A stretch of DNA of 64,000 bases from Sphingopyxis yananensis (GCF_020687785.1 NZ_JAJEWI010000010.1:434001-498000), one strand, 5' to 3'. Counted from the stretch's first letter, positions 37,717 to 47,705 are shown. The notes: generated by a model not told the origin, from the letters alone. Made by a program: numbers and translations.

Positions 37717-39932
37717 GCGGCGCTGACTTTTTATTAGAATTACGCAGTGAAGAAATTCCTGCGCGCATGCAGGCCGCCGCTCGGGCTGAACTGGAAAAAC
37801 TGTTCCGCGCCCAAATGGCAGCGGCTGGCCTGACGGTTGGCGAACTCAGCGTCTGGTCAACGCCGCGTCGTTTGGCCCTGATCGCCAAGGATTTGCCCTT
37901 GGCAACCGCAGCGGTCAGCGAAGAGCTAAAAGGCCCGCGTAGCAGCGCACCGCCCCAAGCTTTGGAAGGTTTTCTTCGCAAAACCGGACTGACGCAGGAC
38001 CAGTTGGAAGACCGCGATGGCGTTTATTTCGCCGTCATCAACAAGCCGGGCCGCGATACCAAGGCGGTGCTGGCCGAAGCCATTCCCGGCATCATTCGTG
38101 CTTTCGCTTGGCCAAAATCGATGCGCTGGGGCAAAGCCAGCACCAGCAGCGAAAGCTTGCGCTGGGTGCGTCCGCTGTCGGGCATTGTGGCGCTGCTGGG
38201 CGATGAGAGTGTCGAATGCGAAATTGGCGGCGTGGCATCGGGCCAGATCACACGTGGTCACCGCTTCCACAGCGAGGGCGATATCCACATTAGCAATGCC
38301 GCTGAATATGCAGCGAAATTGCGCGAAGCCTATGTGATCGTCGATCATGTCGAGCGTCAAAATATCGTGCGCGACGGCGCGGCGAAGGTCGCTGCCGATG
38401 CGGGCCTGACTTTGGTGGAGGATGAAGGTTTAGTCATCGAAAATGCGGGCCTGACCGAATGGCCCGTGCCTTTGCTGGGGCGCTTTGACGACGAATTTTT
38501 GGCTGTGCCGCCAGAAGTGATCCAATTGACCGCGCGCGTGAACCAAAAATATTTTGTGGTGAATGATGCGGCGGGCAAGCTCGCCAATGGCTTTGTTTGC
38601 ACCAACAATATTGCGGCGACCGACGGCGGCAAAGAAATTGTCGCGGGTAACCAAAAGGTTTTGGCGGCGCGCCTTTCTGATGCGCGCTTCTTCTGGGAAG
38701 TCGATCAGAAAAAGCCGCTGGCCGTTCATGCTGAAAAGCTAGGCAATATCACTTTCCATGAAAAGCTGGGCAGCGTTGCCGATAAAGTGGCGCGTGTTGC
38801 GAAGTTGGCGGAATATATTGCTGCTAATGGTTTTGTTCCAAACTGTGATCCAGAGGCTGCGAAACAGGCTGCACTGCTTTCGAAGGCTGACCTTGTCACC
38901 GAAATGGTAGGCGAGTTTCCTGAACTTCAAGGCGTTATGGGTGGATATTACGCTCGAGCAGAAGGGCAAGCTGACGCTGTCGCAAATGCTGTGCGAGATC
39001 ACTATAAGCCAATAGGTCAAGCTGACGACGTGCCCACCGCGCCAGTCACGATCGCAGTGTCTCTAGCTGATAAGCTCGATACCTTATGCGCGTTCTTTTT
39101 AATCAACGAAAAACCAACAGGGTCTAAGGATCCGTTCGCACTACGGCGCGCGGGTATAGCAATCGTTCAATTGATAACAATCAATGGTTTGCGTATGCCT
39201 ATTTCCCGTGTCGCACTGGAAGCTTGTTTCGGCGTGTTGGGCACGATTTATAGGAATGAATTTGAAGAAAAGGTCGAGGATGTGCTTGGTATAGCCAAGC
39301 ATATGGATCATCCAGACAATGTGCTGAACCTACTTAATTTGGCATTCCCAAAAAATAGCCCGTCAGCGAATTCTGGTGCGGCGCCAGTTGTTATTCAGCG
39401 TGACCGTGAAAACGCGGTAAAGCTCGTTGAGATTTACTCGTTTTTGATGGACCGTTTGAAAGTGCAGCAGCGTGAAGCTGGCGTGAAACATGATTTGCTC
39501 GACGCTGTTTTTAGCTTAGTCTCGACAGACGATATTGTCGTTCTACTCGCCCGCGTGAAGGCGCTGCAAGCCTTTATGGCGACCGATGACGGGGCAAATC
39601 TTCTCGCCGGTTATAAGCGCGCCGCCAATATCTTGAAGCAAGCAGGCGAGGTGGCCGATGCGCCATCCGCCAGCGCGCCGACGCCTGCGGACGCTGCTTT
39701 GAACGCCGCTTTAGAAGCGGCGGAGCCTGCCGCTCATGCGGCGGTAGAAGGCGAACGCTTCACCGATGCGATGGCGGCCTTGGCCAGCCTTCGTGCGCCG
39801 ATTGACGCGTTCTTTGATGGCGTGATGGTCAATGATCCTGATGTGGCCGTCCGCGCTTATCGCTTGGGATTGCTCGATCGTTTCAAGCGCGCTGTTCACG
39901 GCGTCGCAGATTTTTCGAAGATCGAAGGGTAA
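37713..39932 (+). CDS. glyS: Glycine-tRNA ligase beta subunit
   Basis: This 739-residue beta subunit binds tRNA-Gly. It begins [14 protein letters not shown] as usual, contains T-P-R-R-L-A and the HD-like region H-E-K-L-G-S, and ends with an anticodon-binding domain ([17 protein letters not shown]). The reading frame is intact. Codon use changes in the middle: roughly 38800-39540 uses CTA, TTA, GGA, ATA and CGA codons that are rare in the flanks. This suggests replacement of that part by a related foreign allele. The amino-acid sequence remains a normal GlyS. Confidence 0.97.
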   Translation: MSGADFLLELRSEEIPARMQAAARAELEKLFRAQMAAAGLTVGELSVWSTPRRLALIAKDLPLATAAVSEELKGPRSSAPPQALEGFLRKTGLTQDQLEDRDGVYFAVINKPGRDTKAVLAEAIPGIIRAFAWPKSMRWGKASTSSESLRWVRPLSGIVALLGDESVECEIGGVASGQITRGHRFHSEGDIHISNAAEYAAKLREAYVIVDHVERQNIVRDGAAKVAADAGLTLVEDEGLVIENAGLTEWPVPLLGRFDDEFLAVPPEVIQLTARVNQKYFVVNDAAGKLANGFVCTNNIAATDGGKEIVAGNQKVLAARLSDARFFWEVDQKKPLAVHAEKLGNITFHEKLGSVADKVARVAKLAEYIAANGFVPNCDPEAAKQAALLSKADLVTEMVGEFPELQGVMGGYYARAEGQADAVANAVRDHYKPIGQADDVPTAPVTIAVSLADKLDTLCAFFLINEKPTGSKDPFALRRAGIAIVQLITINGLRMPISRVALEACFGVLGTIYRNEFEEKVEDVLGIAKHMDHPDNVLNLLNLAFPKNSPSANSGAAPVVIQRDRENAVKLVEIYSFLMDRLKVQQREAGVKHDLLDAVFSLVSTDDIVVLLARVKALQAFMATDDGANLLAGYKRAANILKQAGEVADAPSASAPTPADAALNAALEAAEPAAHAAVEGERFTDAMAALASLRAPIDAFFDGVMVNDPDVAVRAYRLGLLDRFKRAVHGVADFSKIEG
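38800..39540 (+). other. Segment of glyS with unlike codon use (possible recombinant patch)
   Basis: Within the intact glyS frame, this stretch is more AT-rich at third positions and uses leucine CTA/CTT/TTA, glycine GGA, arginine CGA/CGG and isoleucine ATA far more than the flanks. Long antisense open frames, common throughout this window because of codon bias, are missing from about 39020 to 39710. The borders are approximate. Homologous import from another species is the simplest reading. Confidence 0.6.
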
Positions 39933-40036
39933 GTCTTTCTATGTGCTTGTCAGGCGCGTAGGAAAACTAACTCGACCAATTATTTTTGCATAACTATTCC
40001 CCGCGAACCGTCCCGATGGGACAGCAGGAGTGTGAC

Positions 40037-42697
40037 ATGACGACGATGGTGCATTTGTTCGGCGGATCAGCCACAACGGCAGAACGCGCGAAGGAATTGC
40101 TGGGCGGCAAGGGTTCGAACCTTGCGGAAATGGCCTCGATTGGCCTGCCGGTGCCTCCCGGTTTTACGATCACCACCGAAGTTTGCACGGCCTATTACGC
40201 CAATGGGGAAAGCTATCCTGCTGGTTTGGCCGAAGAAGTTGTAAACGGTATCGTTCACATCGAAGGCATCACGGGCAAGAAGTTCGGCGACGCGACCAAT
40301 CCGTTGCTGGTGTCGGTTCGTTCGGGCGCGCGGGTTTCCATGCCGGGCATGATGGACACGGTGCTGAACCTTGGTCTGAACGACGACACTGTCAAAGGCT
40401 TGGCGGACGCATCGGGTGATGCGCGCTTTGCGTGGGACAGCTATCGTCGTTTCATTCAAATGTACGCCGATGTGGTCATGGGCCTTGATCATGCAGAATT
40501 TGAAGAGGCGCTGGAGGTGGCCAAGGAAGACAAAGGTTTCTTCCTTGATACCGAAATGTCGGCCGAAGATTGGCAGAAGCTGGTCGCCGAATATCAAGCC
40601 ATTGTTGAGCGCGAAACCGGCGCGCCGTTCCCGCAAGAACCCCGCGATCAATTGTGGGGCGCGATTGGCGCTGTGTTCGAAAGCTGGGAAAGCGATCGTG
40701 CGAAGGTTTATCGCCGCTTGAACTCCATCCCTGCGGAATGGGGCACGGCTGTGAACGTACAGGCCATGGTGTTCGGCAATATGGGCGACACATCGGCAAC
40801 CGGCGTGGCCTTCACCCGCGACCCTGCTACCGGCGAGCGTGCATGGTATGGCGAGTGGCTGATTAATGCACAGGGCGAAGATGTTGTGGCGGGTATCCGT
40901 ACCCCGCAATATCTGACCAAAGCGGCACGTGAGCGGGCAGGGGCCAAGCCTTTGTCGATGGAAGAGGCGATGCCAGAAACCTTTACCGAATTGGGTAATG
41001 TGTTCGACACGCTGGAAAATCATTATCGCGACATGCAGGACATCGAATTCACCGTGGAGCGCGGCGTATTGTGGATGCTGCAAACCCGTAGCGGAAAGCG
41101 CACCGCCAAGGCAGCGCTGAAAATCGCCGTGGATATGGCGGCCGAAGGCTTGATCTCGGAAGAAGAAGCTGTGCTGCGCGTCGATCCAAGCGCTTTGGAC
41201 CAATTGCTGCATCCAACGCTGGACCCCAAGGCGCCCCGTGATGTGCTGACCAAGGGCTTGCCAGCCAGCCCCGGTGCGGCATCGGGCAAAATCATGTTCG
41301 ACGCTGACAGTACCGAACAGGCCGCAGCCAAGGGTGAAGCGGTGATCCTCGTTCGCGTCGAAACATCGCCAGAAGATATTCACGGCATGCACGCCGCAAA
41401 GGGTATTTTGACCGCGCGTGGTGGCATGACCAGCCACGCGGCCGTTGTGGCGCGCGGCATGGGCCGTCCGTGCGTTTCGGGCGCTGGTGGTTTGGCCATT
41501 GATAATAATGCCAAGGTGCTGCGTATCGGTGATCGTGTCTTGAATGAAGGCGATATCATCACGTTGGATGGCGGTACGGGCGAAGTGATGGCCGGTGAAG
41601 TGCCGACCTTGCTGCCAGAATTGGTGGGCGATTTTGGCACGCTGATGACATGGGCCGACAAGGTTCGCCGCATGAAGGTGCGTACCAATGCAGAAACCCC
41701 CGCTGACGCACAGGTCGCACGCGACTTTGGCGCAGAGGGCATTGGTTTGTGCCGCACCGAACATATGTTCTTTGACGCCGACCGTATTACGGCCGTGCGT
41801 GAAATGATTCTGGCCGAAGACGAAGCTGGCCGCCGCACGGCATTGGCCAAGTTGCTGCCAGAACAGCGCAAAGATTTTGCAGGGATATTTGGCGTCATGG
41901 CGGGCCTGCCTGTGACAATCCGGCTGCTCGATCCGCCGCTGCATGAGTTTTTGCCGACCCGCGAAGAAGATTTCGCGACCGTCGCGGCGGCTGCCGGTGT
42001 GGCGGTTGAAAAGCTGAAGGCACGGGCCAACGAATTGCATGAATTCAACCCGATGCTGGGCCATCGTGGGTGCCGCCTTGGCGTCACTTACCCCGAAATC
42101 TATGAAATGCAGGCCCGTGCGATCTTTGAGGCGGCATGTGATATTGCTGAACAAAGCGGGGCCGCACCCATCCCAGAAGTGATGATCCCATTGGTGGCAA
42201 GCCGCCGTGAATTTGATCTGATGAAGGCGGTGGTCGATGAAGCAGCGCAAGCCGTGTTCGCCGAAAAGGGTCGCACGCTGGACTATTTGGTTGGCACTAT
42301 GATCGAACTGCCGCGTGCGGCCTTGATGGCCGGCGAAATCGCCGATGCTGCCGAATTCTTCAGCTTTGGTACCAATGATTTGACGCAGACGACCATCGGT
42401 ATCAGCCGTGACGATGCGGGTCGTTTCCTGACGCAATATGTCGACAAGGGTATTTTCCTGACCGACCCATTCGTCAGCATTGATGTCGAAGGTGTTGGCC
42501 AGTTGATTGAAATTGCAACGGAACGTGGCCGTCAGACCCGCCCCAATATTAAGCTGGGCATTTGCGGTGAGCATGGCGGCGATGCCCCAAGCATTCATTT
42601 CTGTGAACAGACTGGCTTGGACTATGTCAGCGCATCACCATATCGCGTGCCAATCGCGCGTTTGGCCGCAGCGCAATCGGCGCTGAAGAACCGGTAA
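40037..42697 (+). CDS. ppdK: Pyruvate, phosphate dikinase
   Basis: PPDK (EC 2.7.9.1) interconverts pyruvate, ATP and phosphate with PEP, AMP and pyrophosphate, allowing gluconeogenic PEP synthesis. The 886-residue protein has the N-terminal nucleotide-binding domain (L-L-G-G-K-G-S-N-L-A-E-M and S-V-R-S-G-A-R-V-S-M-P-G-M-M-D-T). The phosphohistidine domain has G-G-M-T-S-H-A-A-V-V-A-R-G-M-G-R-P-C, in which the histidine carries the phosphate. The C-terminal PEP/pyruvate barrel has F-S-F-G-T-N-D-L-T-Q-T and C-G-E-H-G-G-D. An ATG 17 codons upstream is also in frame, but AGGAG precedes 40037. Confidence 0.97.
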   Translation: MTTMVHLFGGSATTAERAKELLGGKGSNLAEMASIGLPVPPGFTITTEVCTAYYANGESYPAGLAEEVVNGIVHIEGITGKKFGDATNPLLVSVRSGARVSMPGMMDTVLNLGLNDDTVKGLADASGDARFAWDSYRRFIQMYADVVMGLDHAEFEEALEVAKEDKGFFLDTEMSAEDWQKLVAEYQAIVERETGAPFPQEPRDQLWGAIGAVFESWESDRAKVYRRLNSIPAEWGTAVNVQAMVFGNMGDTSATGVAFTRDPATGERAWYGEWLINAQGEDVVAGIRTPQYLTKAARERAGAKPLSMEEAMPETFTELGNVFDTLENHYRDMQDIEFTVERGVLWMLQTRSGKRTAKAALKIAVDMAAEGLISEEEAVLRVDPSALDQLLHPTLDPKAPRDVLTKGLPASPGAASGKIMFDADSTEQAAAKGEAVILVRVETSPEDIHGMHAAKGILTARGGMTSHAAVVARGMGRPCVSGAGGLAIDNNAKVLRIGDRVLNEGDIITLDGGTGEVMAGEVPTLLPELVGDFGTLMTWADKVRRMKVRTNAETPADAQVARDFGAEGIGLCRTEHMFFDADRITAVREMILAEDEAGRRTALAKLLPEQRKDFAGIFGVMAGLPVTIRLLDPPLHEFLPTREEDFATVAAAAGVAVEKLKARANELHEFNPMLGHRGCRLGVTYPEIYEMQARAIFEAACDIAEQSGAAPIPEVMIPLVASRREFDLMKAVVDEAAQAVFAEKGRTLDYLVGTMIELPRAALMAGEIADAAEFFSFGTNDLTQTTIGISRDDAGRFLTQYVDKGIFLTDPFVSIDVEGVGQLIEIATERGRQTRPNIKLGICGEHGGDAPSIHFCEQTGLDYVSASPYRVPIARLAAAQSALKNR

Positions 42698-42723
42698 AAT
42701 CCGCTATCTTCTGGAAAATAATG

Positions 42724-42757
42724 GACGGGGCTGCGTTTATGCGCGGCCCCGTTTTTT
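42724..42757 (+). terminator. Intrinsic terminator after ppdK
   Basis: ACGGGGC-TGCG pairs with GCGC-GGCCCCGT around a TTTAT loop, with one wobble or bulge, followed by six T. It lies 27 bases after the stop codon. Confidence 0.88.
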
Positions 42758-42839
42758 GTGAAATATTCAAAATTTGATGGGAAATGATCATTTTAGGGCT
42801 TGCGCCCAATAGGTCGCCCACGTAAAGGGCTCTCACCGC

Positions 42840-42916
42840 GCACCCGTAGCTCAGCTGGATAGAGCATCAGACTACGAATCTGAGGGTCGGACGTTCGAAT
42901 CGTTCCGGGTGCGCCA
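42840..42916 (+). tRNA. tRNA-Arg(ACG)
   Basis: The 77-base cloverleaf includes encoded CCA: acceptor GCACCCG/CGGGTGC, D-arm AGCTCAGCTGGATAGAGC, anticodon stem CAGA/TCTG around loop CTACGAA, and T-arm with the GTTCGAATC loop. The anticodon ACG (A34 is normally edited to inosine) reads CGT, CGC and CGA. Confidence 0.97.
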
Positions 42917-43332
42917 CTTTTCCTAAAAATATATGCTATCCATTAACGCAATGCAGTGCGTTCAGGATATTTGCTGTCCGAGCCTTTTGTTCGGCCTGCA
43001 CGACAATTCGTGCGATGGCTCTTGCCCATGTTTGAAATTGTGACGGCTTATTAAACTAGGGAAAATCACTCTTTCCTTAAATGATGGGTTCCCGAGATTT
43101 GCTTTGATGCAAGACAGCGGGCAGCGGCATCGAAAGGGGTTGATGTTGTTGTTGTACAGCAGAATGAGCATGTTTTATAAATGATCATATCTGATTTATA
43201 GTATATTATAAGAAATATATTAAGATTTTGATTTAATATTGCAAAGTATAATATTATTGTTATTGACATGAATATCAAAAAATTTGATAAGTGAGTGCAT
43301 TTAGGGCCGAATATTAAAGAGATTTCTTGGAT
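42917..43332. other. Intergenic region, AT-rich right part
   Basis: No supported gene lies in these 416 bases. Just after the tRNA there is an inverted repeat AACGCA-6-TGCGTT (42945-42962). From about 43160 onward the sequence is very AT-rich and leads into the marR promoter with its dyad. No copy of the tRNA 3' end was noticed, so no integrated element is indicated. Confidence 0.6.
43263..43291 (+). promoter_or_regulatory. marR promoter with embedded dyad
   Basis: A perfect -35 box TTGACA (43263-43268) is followed by the perfect dyad TATCAAA-AAA-TTTGATA (43273-43289), and a TGATAA/GATAAG sequence sits at -10 spacing (16-17 bases). A 17-base palindrome between the boxes is where a MarR dimer would block RNA polymerase, so autorepression is likely. 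Confidence 0.65.
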
Positions 43333-43791
43333 ATGGACCAGTTAGTTCGGTACGCTGGATTTGGAGTGCTTGCACCGTTAATTGGATACCATCTGCGCCG
43401 TGCTCATGGCGCTTTTGTCGTTGATTTTGGCGCCGCGTTGAGCGGAACAGGCATGCGTCAGATTTTGGTCGGCATTTTAGCGGTTATCGCTAATCAACCG
43501 GGCATCAATCAGGGCGCTGTCGGCCGTATTTTGGATATCAAACGCGCAAATATGGTGTCATTAATTAATGAACTGGTCGATGCCCAATTGGTTTGTCGAT
43601 TGGTCGACCCCCAAGATCGCCGTGCTTTTTCGTTGAACCTGACGGAGAAAGGGGCGGAGATGTTGCAGATATGTTTGGAACGTATTTCTGCACATGAACA
43701 GCGTATGTTAGAGGGGTTCACTGATCTGGAATTGGCGCAGCTTCGTGATTTATTGGGTCGTATTGCTCGCCCTGTTCCGGTTGAGGACTAG
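43333..43791 (+). CDS. MarR-family transcriptional regulator
   Basis: This 152-residue protein has a winged helix: N-Q-G-A-V-G-R-I-L-D-I-K-R-A-N-M-V-S-L-I-N-E-L is the recognition region, and V-D-P-Q-D-R-R-A-F-S-L-N-L-T-E-K-G is the wing, a MarR hallmark (D-x-R). The ends form the dimer helices. Target genes are unknown, and its own promoter carries a likely operator. A TTG two codons upstream is also in frame. I took the ATG. Confidence 0.92.
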   Translation: MDQLVRYAGFGVLAPLIGYHLRRAHGAFVVDFGAALSGTGMRQILVGILAVIANQPGINQGAVGRILDIKRANMVSLINELVDAQLVCRLVDPQDRRAFSLNLTEKGAEMLQICLERISAHEQRMLEGFTDLELAQLRDLLGRIARPVPVED

Positions 43792-44101
43792 GGCCGGCTC
43801 GGGGCGAATTGGCTTAGCCACTTTAAACAGCACGGTTCCCCCTGCTGCTGCACCAAGGCCTGTTTGATGGCTCGCTAATTGGTGAACATCCATGTCTTTG
43901 CGCACGAGTAATCTGATTATCAATGAGCGGGATGAGCCGTGATATCATCGGTGCCACGCTGGGATGAGCATCCCTTCAAGTCGACACGGGAGCGTAGGAG
44001 AGCGCTGAGCTTGACGCCGCATAGCTATCTGGCGGCCATTGGTCTTTCATGGATGACAAACGCTCAATAATGCTGACATTGGCCGTGGGTAGAGGATGTT
44101 T
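43792..44101. other. Intergenic region before glk
   Basis: No gene, RNA or terminator that I can support lies in these 310 bases. A short inverted repeat GGGAT-GAGC-ATCCC occurs near 43961. It presumably carries the glk promoter. Confidence 0.5.
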
Positions 44102-45073
44102 ATGACTGATGAAATTGTTGCCGTCGATATTGGTGGAACACACGCTCGCTTCGCTGTCGCCACGATTAGCCGCAGTAAATATGTGAATTTGGGCGAGGCC
44201 GTGACATTGCAAACGGCGGATTGCGCTTCATTTGAGGCGGCATGGAAAGAGTTTTCCCGTCTACGGGGCGGAACGCTGCCACGAAAAGTGGCGATTGCGG
44301 TTGCGGGCCCCGTTGGTGAGGACGATATCCGGTTCACCAACAATGCTTGGGTCATTCGGCCAAGGTTGATCGGTCCGCAACTTGGACTAGATGATATAAC
44401 CATCATCAATGATTTTGAAGCGGTTGGTCACGCCTTAGCCCAAGCCGATGAACGCTATTTTGAGCATTTATGCGGACCAGATACCCCATTTCCTGTGAAT
44501 GGGCGAACCTGCATCCTTGGACCGGGTACGGGACTCGGTGTCGCTCATTTGTGGAAGCAGGCGGACCAATATCATATCCAAGCGACCGAGGGCGGACATA
44601 TGGGGTTTTCGCCGCTGGACGATGTCGACGATGCCATTTTGGCACGCCTAAGACGCCGGCATGGCCGTGTGTCGGTCGAACGGATGGTGGCTGGGCCCGC
44701 TATTGTCGATATATATGAAGCCCTTGCATCCTTGGCGGGGCGTCGTGTTACAGAAACGGATGACAAGCTGATTTGGGCGCTTGGTTTGGCGCGGACCGAC
44801 CCCTTGGCCGCTGCGGCCGTGGATCGTTTCTGCCTGTCATTGGGCGCGGTTGCTGGCGATATGGCTTTGGCACAGGGGGCCACGGCGGTAGTGATTGCGG
44901 GCGGTTTGGGGCTTCGCATCAAGGATTGCTTAATCCGTTCTGGATTTGCGGAACGCTTTGTCGCGAAGGGACGTTTTGAAAGCTTTATGAAAGCTATTCC
45001 CGTGAAGCTGATCACGCATCCCCAAGCTGGATTATTTGGTGCGGCTGCGGCTTTTGCCAAAGAGTTTGGCTGA
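44102..45073 (+). CDS. glk: Glucokinase
   Basis: Glucokinase (EC 2.7.1.2, the non-ROK Glk type) phosphorylates glucose for the Entner-Doudoroff or glycolytic route. The 323-residue protein has the ATP-binding V-D-I-G-G-T-H-A-R-F, V-A-G-P-V, the glucose-binding I-N-D-F-E-A, G-P-G-T-G-L-G, and E-G-G-H-M-G-F-S-P. Two ATG codons two codons apart are possible. AGAGG fits the second (44102) with 6 bases of spacing. It is preceded by a MarR gene but is 310 bases away, so there is no firm link. Confidence 0.95.
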   Translation: MTDEIVAVDIGGTHARFAVATISRSKYVNLGEAVTLQTADCASFEAAWKEFSRLRGGTLPRKVAIAVAGPVGEDDIRFTNNAWVIRPRLIGPQLGLDDITIINDFEAVGHALAQADERYFEHLCGPDTPFPVNGRTCILGPGTGLGVAHLWKQADQYHIQATEGGHMGFSPLDDVDDAILARLRRRHGRVSVERMVAGPAIVDIYEALASLAGRRVTETDDKLIWALGLARTDPLAAAAVDRFCLSLGAVAGDMALAQGATAVVIAGGLGLRIKDCLIRSGFAERFVAKGRFESFMKAIPVKLITHPQAGLFGAAAAFAKEFG

Positions 45074-45305
45074 GCGCCGGTTGATGGTGTCCGTTGTTAG
45101 AGACGCGTAATCATGCGGATCGGGCGCTGTTAGGGATTTGTGCGGGCGTGGAGTTCCGCCTTTTGGAATCGTCATTCTAGGATTATGTGCGCCGGATTAT
45201 AGAATAGTGGTGCAGCAATTGTGTGGACGGACTACGCGGATGCGAAAGATTGATGTTGGCGCAGACGATGCGCCGAGGCGAAGACATTAGACAGGAGAAT
45301 AGGTG

Positions 45306-46253
45306 ATGGCGTCGGGTTTGTTCGCCTTATTGGATGATGTTGCAACCATCGCCAAAGTGGCTGCCGCTAGCGTGGACGATATTGGGGCGGCTGCGACCAA
45401 AGCCAGTGTGAAAGCGGCGGGTGTTGTGGTGGACGACGCGGCTGTCACGCCGCGCTATGTTACGGGATTTGAACCAAAGCGCGAGTTGCCGATTATATGG
45501 CGGATCGCAAAGGGCAGTTTTTTCAACAAATTGGTTCTTATTCTTCCGGTTTTGTTGCTTTTGTCTGAGTTTGCACAATGGGCGATCACGCCAATTTTGA
45601 TGGTAGGCGGCGCGTATCTTTGCTTTGAAGGCGCGGAAAAGCTGTGGCATGCCTTTCACAAATCGGATGAGACATTGGACGATCAAGCCGCCGAAGTGGC
45701 GGATACGGCCCATGAAGAACAGATGGTGTCGGGGGCCATTCGCACCGACCTCATTTTATCTGCTGAGATTATGGTTATCGCACTGAATGAAGTGATGGAT
45801 GAGACGATCTGGATGCGGGCGATGACCTTGGCCGTGGTCGGGATCGGCATTACCATTGCCGTTTATGGCGTTGTCGGATTGATCGTGAAGATGGACGACA
45901 TCGGCTTGGCGATGGCCAAAAATAGCCAAACGTCCATTACCAAATCCGTAGGTCGTGGACTGGTGAGTGCTATGCCGAAATTGCTGTCTGCTTTGGCGGT
46001 CATTGGCACGGCAGCCATGTTGTGGGTTGGTGGTCAAATATTCCTGCACGGACTGCATGAATATGGGATGGGCGGCATGGGTGACGCCCTGCATGACTTG
46101 GCCAAGAATATTGGCAATATGTTACCTGCGTCGGGTGTTTGGGAATGGATTGTGAATGCGGCAGGCGCAGGCATCTTTGGCGTTGCCTTGGGCAGTGCCG
46201 TCATGTTGCTGTTGAAAATATTGCCTGTTGGGCATGGTAAAACAGCGCATTAA
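45306..46253 (+). CDS. DUF808 family inner-membrane protein
   Basis: This is a 315-residue protein of the DUF808 (YedI) family: G-L-F-A-L-L-D-D-V-A-T-I-A-K at the start, A-V-T-P-R-Y-V-T-G-F-E-P-K-R-E-L-P-I-I-W-R-I-A-K-G-S near residue 50, then several membrane helices, including G-G-A-Y-L-C-F-E-G-A-E-K. The family is widespread, and its function is not established. The ATG follows AGGAG by 8 bases; a GTG directly before it is an alternative start. Confidence 0.93.
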   Translation: MASGLFALLDDVATIAKVAAASVDDIGAAATKASVKAAGVVVDDAAVTPRYVTGFEPKRELPIIWRIAKGSFFNKLVLILPVLLLLSEFAQWAITPILMVGGAYLCFEGAEKLWHAFHKSDETLDDQAAEVADTAHEEQMVSGAIRTDLILSAEIMVIALNEVMDETIWMRAMTLAVVGIGITIAVYGVVGLIVKMDDIGLAMAKNSQTSITKSVGRGLVSAMPKLLSALAVIGTAAMLWVGGQIFLHGLHEYGMGGMGDALHDLAKNIGNMLPASGVWEWIVNAAGAGIFGVALGSAVMLLLKILPVGHGKTAH

Positions 46254-46262
46254 CATTTTTTG

Positions 46263-46298
46263 GGAACAGCCTGTGTCGGCGTCGGCATAGGCTGTTCC
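46263..46298 (+). other. Hairpin after the DUF808 gene
   Basis: GGAACAGCCT pairs perfectly with AGGCTGTTCC around a 16-base loop. There is no T-run on the right, so it is not a standard terminator for the plus strand. It begins 9 bases after the stop codon. Confidence 0.45.
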
Positions 46299-46388
46299 TC
46301 GCGAGGTTGCTTTCTGAAGGAGAGGCGATAGCCTGATGTTCAGCAAGCAACTGCTCGGCCCGAATGCCCGAGAGAAAGGCGAGATGAG

Positions 46389-47705
46389 ATGCGCGCAAGC
46401 AATGATCAAATGGCCGCATTTTGGATGCCTTTTACGGCGAATAAAGCCTATAAAGACAATCCTCGCCAGCTGGTATCAGCGAAGGGCGTCTATTATCAGT
46501 CCGCAACGGGGCATCAGTTGCTCGATGGGACGGCGGGCTTGTGGTGCACCAATGCGGGGCATTGCCGCGATGAAATAAGCGAAGCCATTGCTTTGGCAAG
46601 CCGGACCTTGGATTTCGCTCCAACCTTTCAACTTGGCCATCCTCAGGTTTTTGCCTTGGCCGAGCGACTGGCGGCCATCATGCCCAAGGGCTTGGACCGG
46701 ATATTTTTTACCAATAGTGGTTCGGAATCGGTTGATACGGCACTTAAAATTGCTTTGGCGGTTCAGCGCGCGCGGGGGCAGGCGGGACGATTTCGTTTGA
46801 TTGGCCGCGAACGTGGATATCATGGAGTGGGTTTTGGCGGCACCAGTGTTGGCGGAATAGGCGCAAATCGGCGGGCTTTCGGCGGAGGCCTTGGGGGAAC
46901 AGACCATTTGCGCCATACGCACGATATCAGCCGGAATAGCTTCTCACGAGGCTTTCCGCAATTTGGCATGGAACTGGCTGATGACTTGCAACGCATGGTC
47001 GATTTGCATGGGGCGGACAGTATCGCCGCGGTTATAGTGGAACCCATGGCGGGATCGACCGGGGTGATCGTGCCGCCCGTTGGATATTTGCAAAAATTGC
47101 GTCATTTATGCGACGTGCATGGCATTTTGCTGATATTTGATGAAGTTATTACCGCCTTTGGCCGTGTGGGCGGCGCGACCGCCGCCCAGCAATGGGGCGT
47201 GACACCTGATATTATTACAATGGCCAAAGGGCTGACCAACGCGGCTGTGCCGATGGGGGCGGTCGCGGTTAAACGAGAGTTGCACGACGTCATTGTCGAT
47301 GGCGGAGGTGCAGGAATAGAATTGTTTCATGGCTATACCTATAGCGGCCATCCTTTGGCCTGTGCGGCGGCTTTGGCGACCTTGAACCTTTATGCCATGG
47401 AAGGGCTGTTTGACCGCGCCGTTAGCTTATCCGATTATTGGGAAGACGCCGTTCATAATTTACGCGGTTTGCCCCATATTATTGATATCCGGAATATTGG
47501 GCTGGTTGCGGGCATAGAATTGGCGCCAAGGCCTGATGCCGTCGGAGCGAGAGGGATGGAATTATTTCATCGCTGTTTTGACAACGGGCTATTGGTTCGC
47601 GCGACAGGTGACATTATCGCTTTGTCCCCGCCGCTGATTATTGAAAAACATCAAATCGATAAAATTATCGAAATTCTTTGGGAGCAAATCCAGCTTATAG
47701 CCTAG
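46389..47705 (+). CDS. Omega-amino acid--pyruvate aminotransferase (class III, PLP)
   Basis: This 438-residue PLP enzyme moves an omega-amino group (for example from beta-alanine) to pyruvate. It has M-P-F-T-A-N-K-A-Y-K, D-G-T-A-G-L-W-C-T-N-A-G-H, F-F-T-N-S-G-S-E-S-V-D-T-A-L-K, the catalytic-site D-E-V-I-T-A-F-G-R-V-G, the PLP lysine in T-M-A-K-G-L-T-N, and F-H-G-Y-T-Y-S-G-H-P. These match beta-alanine-pyruvate transaminases of pseudomonads closely. Its actual amine substrate is not known. The stop codon overlaps the stop of the convergent phoR gene within a CCTAGG sequence. Confidence 0.93.
   Translation: MRASNDQMAAFWMPFTANKAYKDNPRQLVSAKGVYYQSATGHQLLDGTAGLWCTNAGHCRDEISEAIALASRTLDFAPTFQLGHPQVFALAERLAAIMPKGLDRIFFTNSGSESVDTALKIALAVQRARGQAGRFRLIGRERGYHGVGFGGTSVGGIGANRRAFGGGLGGTDHLRHTHDISRNSFSRGFPQFGMELADDLQRMVDLHGADSIAAVIVEPMAGSTGVIVPPVGYLQKLRHLCDVHGILLIFDEVITAFGRVGGATAAQQWGVTPDIITMAKGLTNAAVPMGAVAVKRELHDVIVDGGGAGIELFHGYTYSGHPLACAAALATLNLYAMEGLFDRAVSLSDYWEDAVHNLRGLPHIIDIRNIGLVAGIELAPRPDAVGARGMELFHRCFDNGLLVRATGDIIALSPPLIIEKHQIDKIIEILWEQIQLIA

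Noticed and set aside
40067..42598. An 843-codon open frame antisense to ppdK
   Set aside because: It mirrors the codon bias of ppdK. The translation is rich in His/Gln/Cys with no domain pattern, while ppdK is unmistakable.
42840..43332. Genomic island inserted at tRNA-Arg
   Set aside because: No integrase and no repeated copy of the tRNA 3' end were seen; the AT-rich DNA is explained by the marR promoter region.
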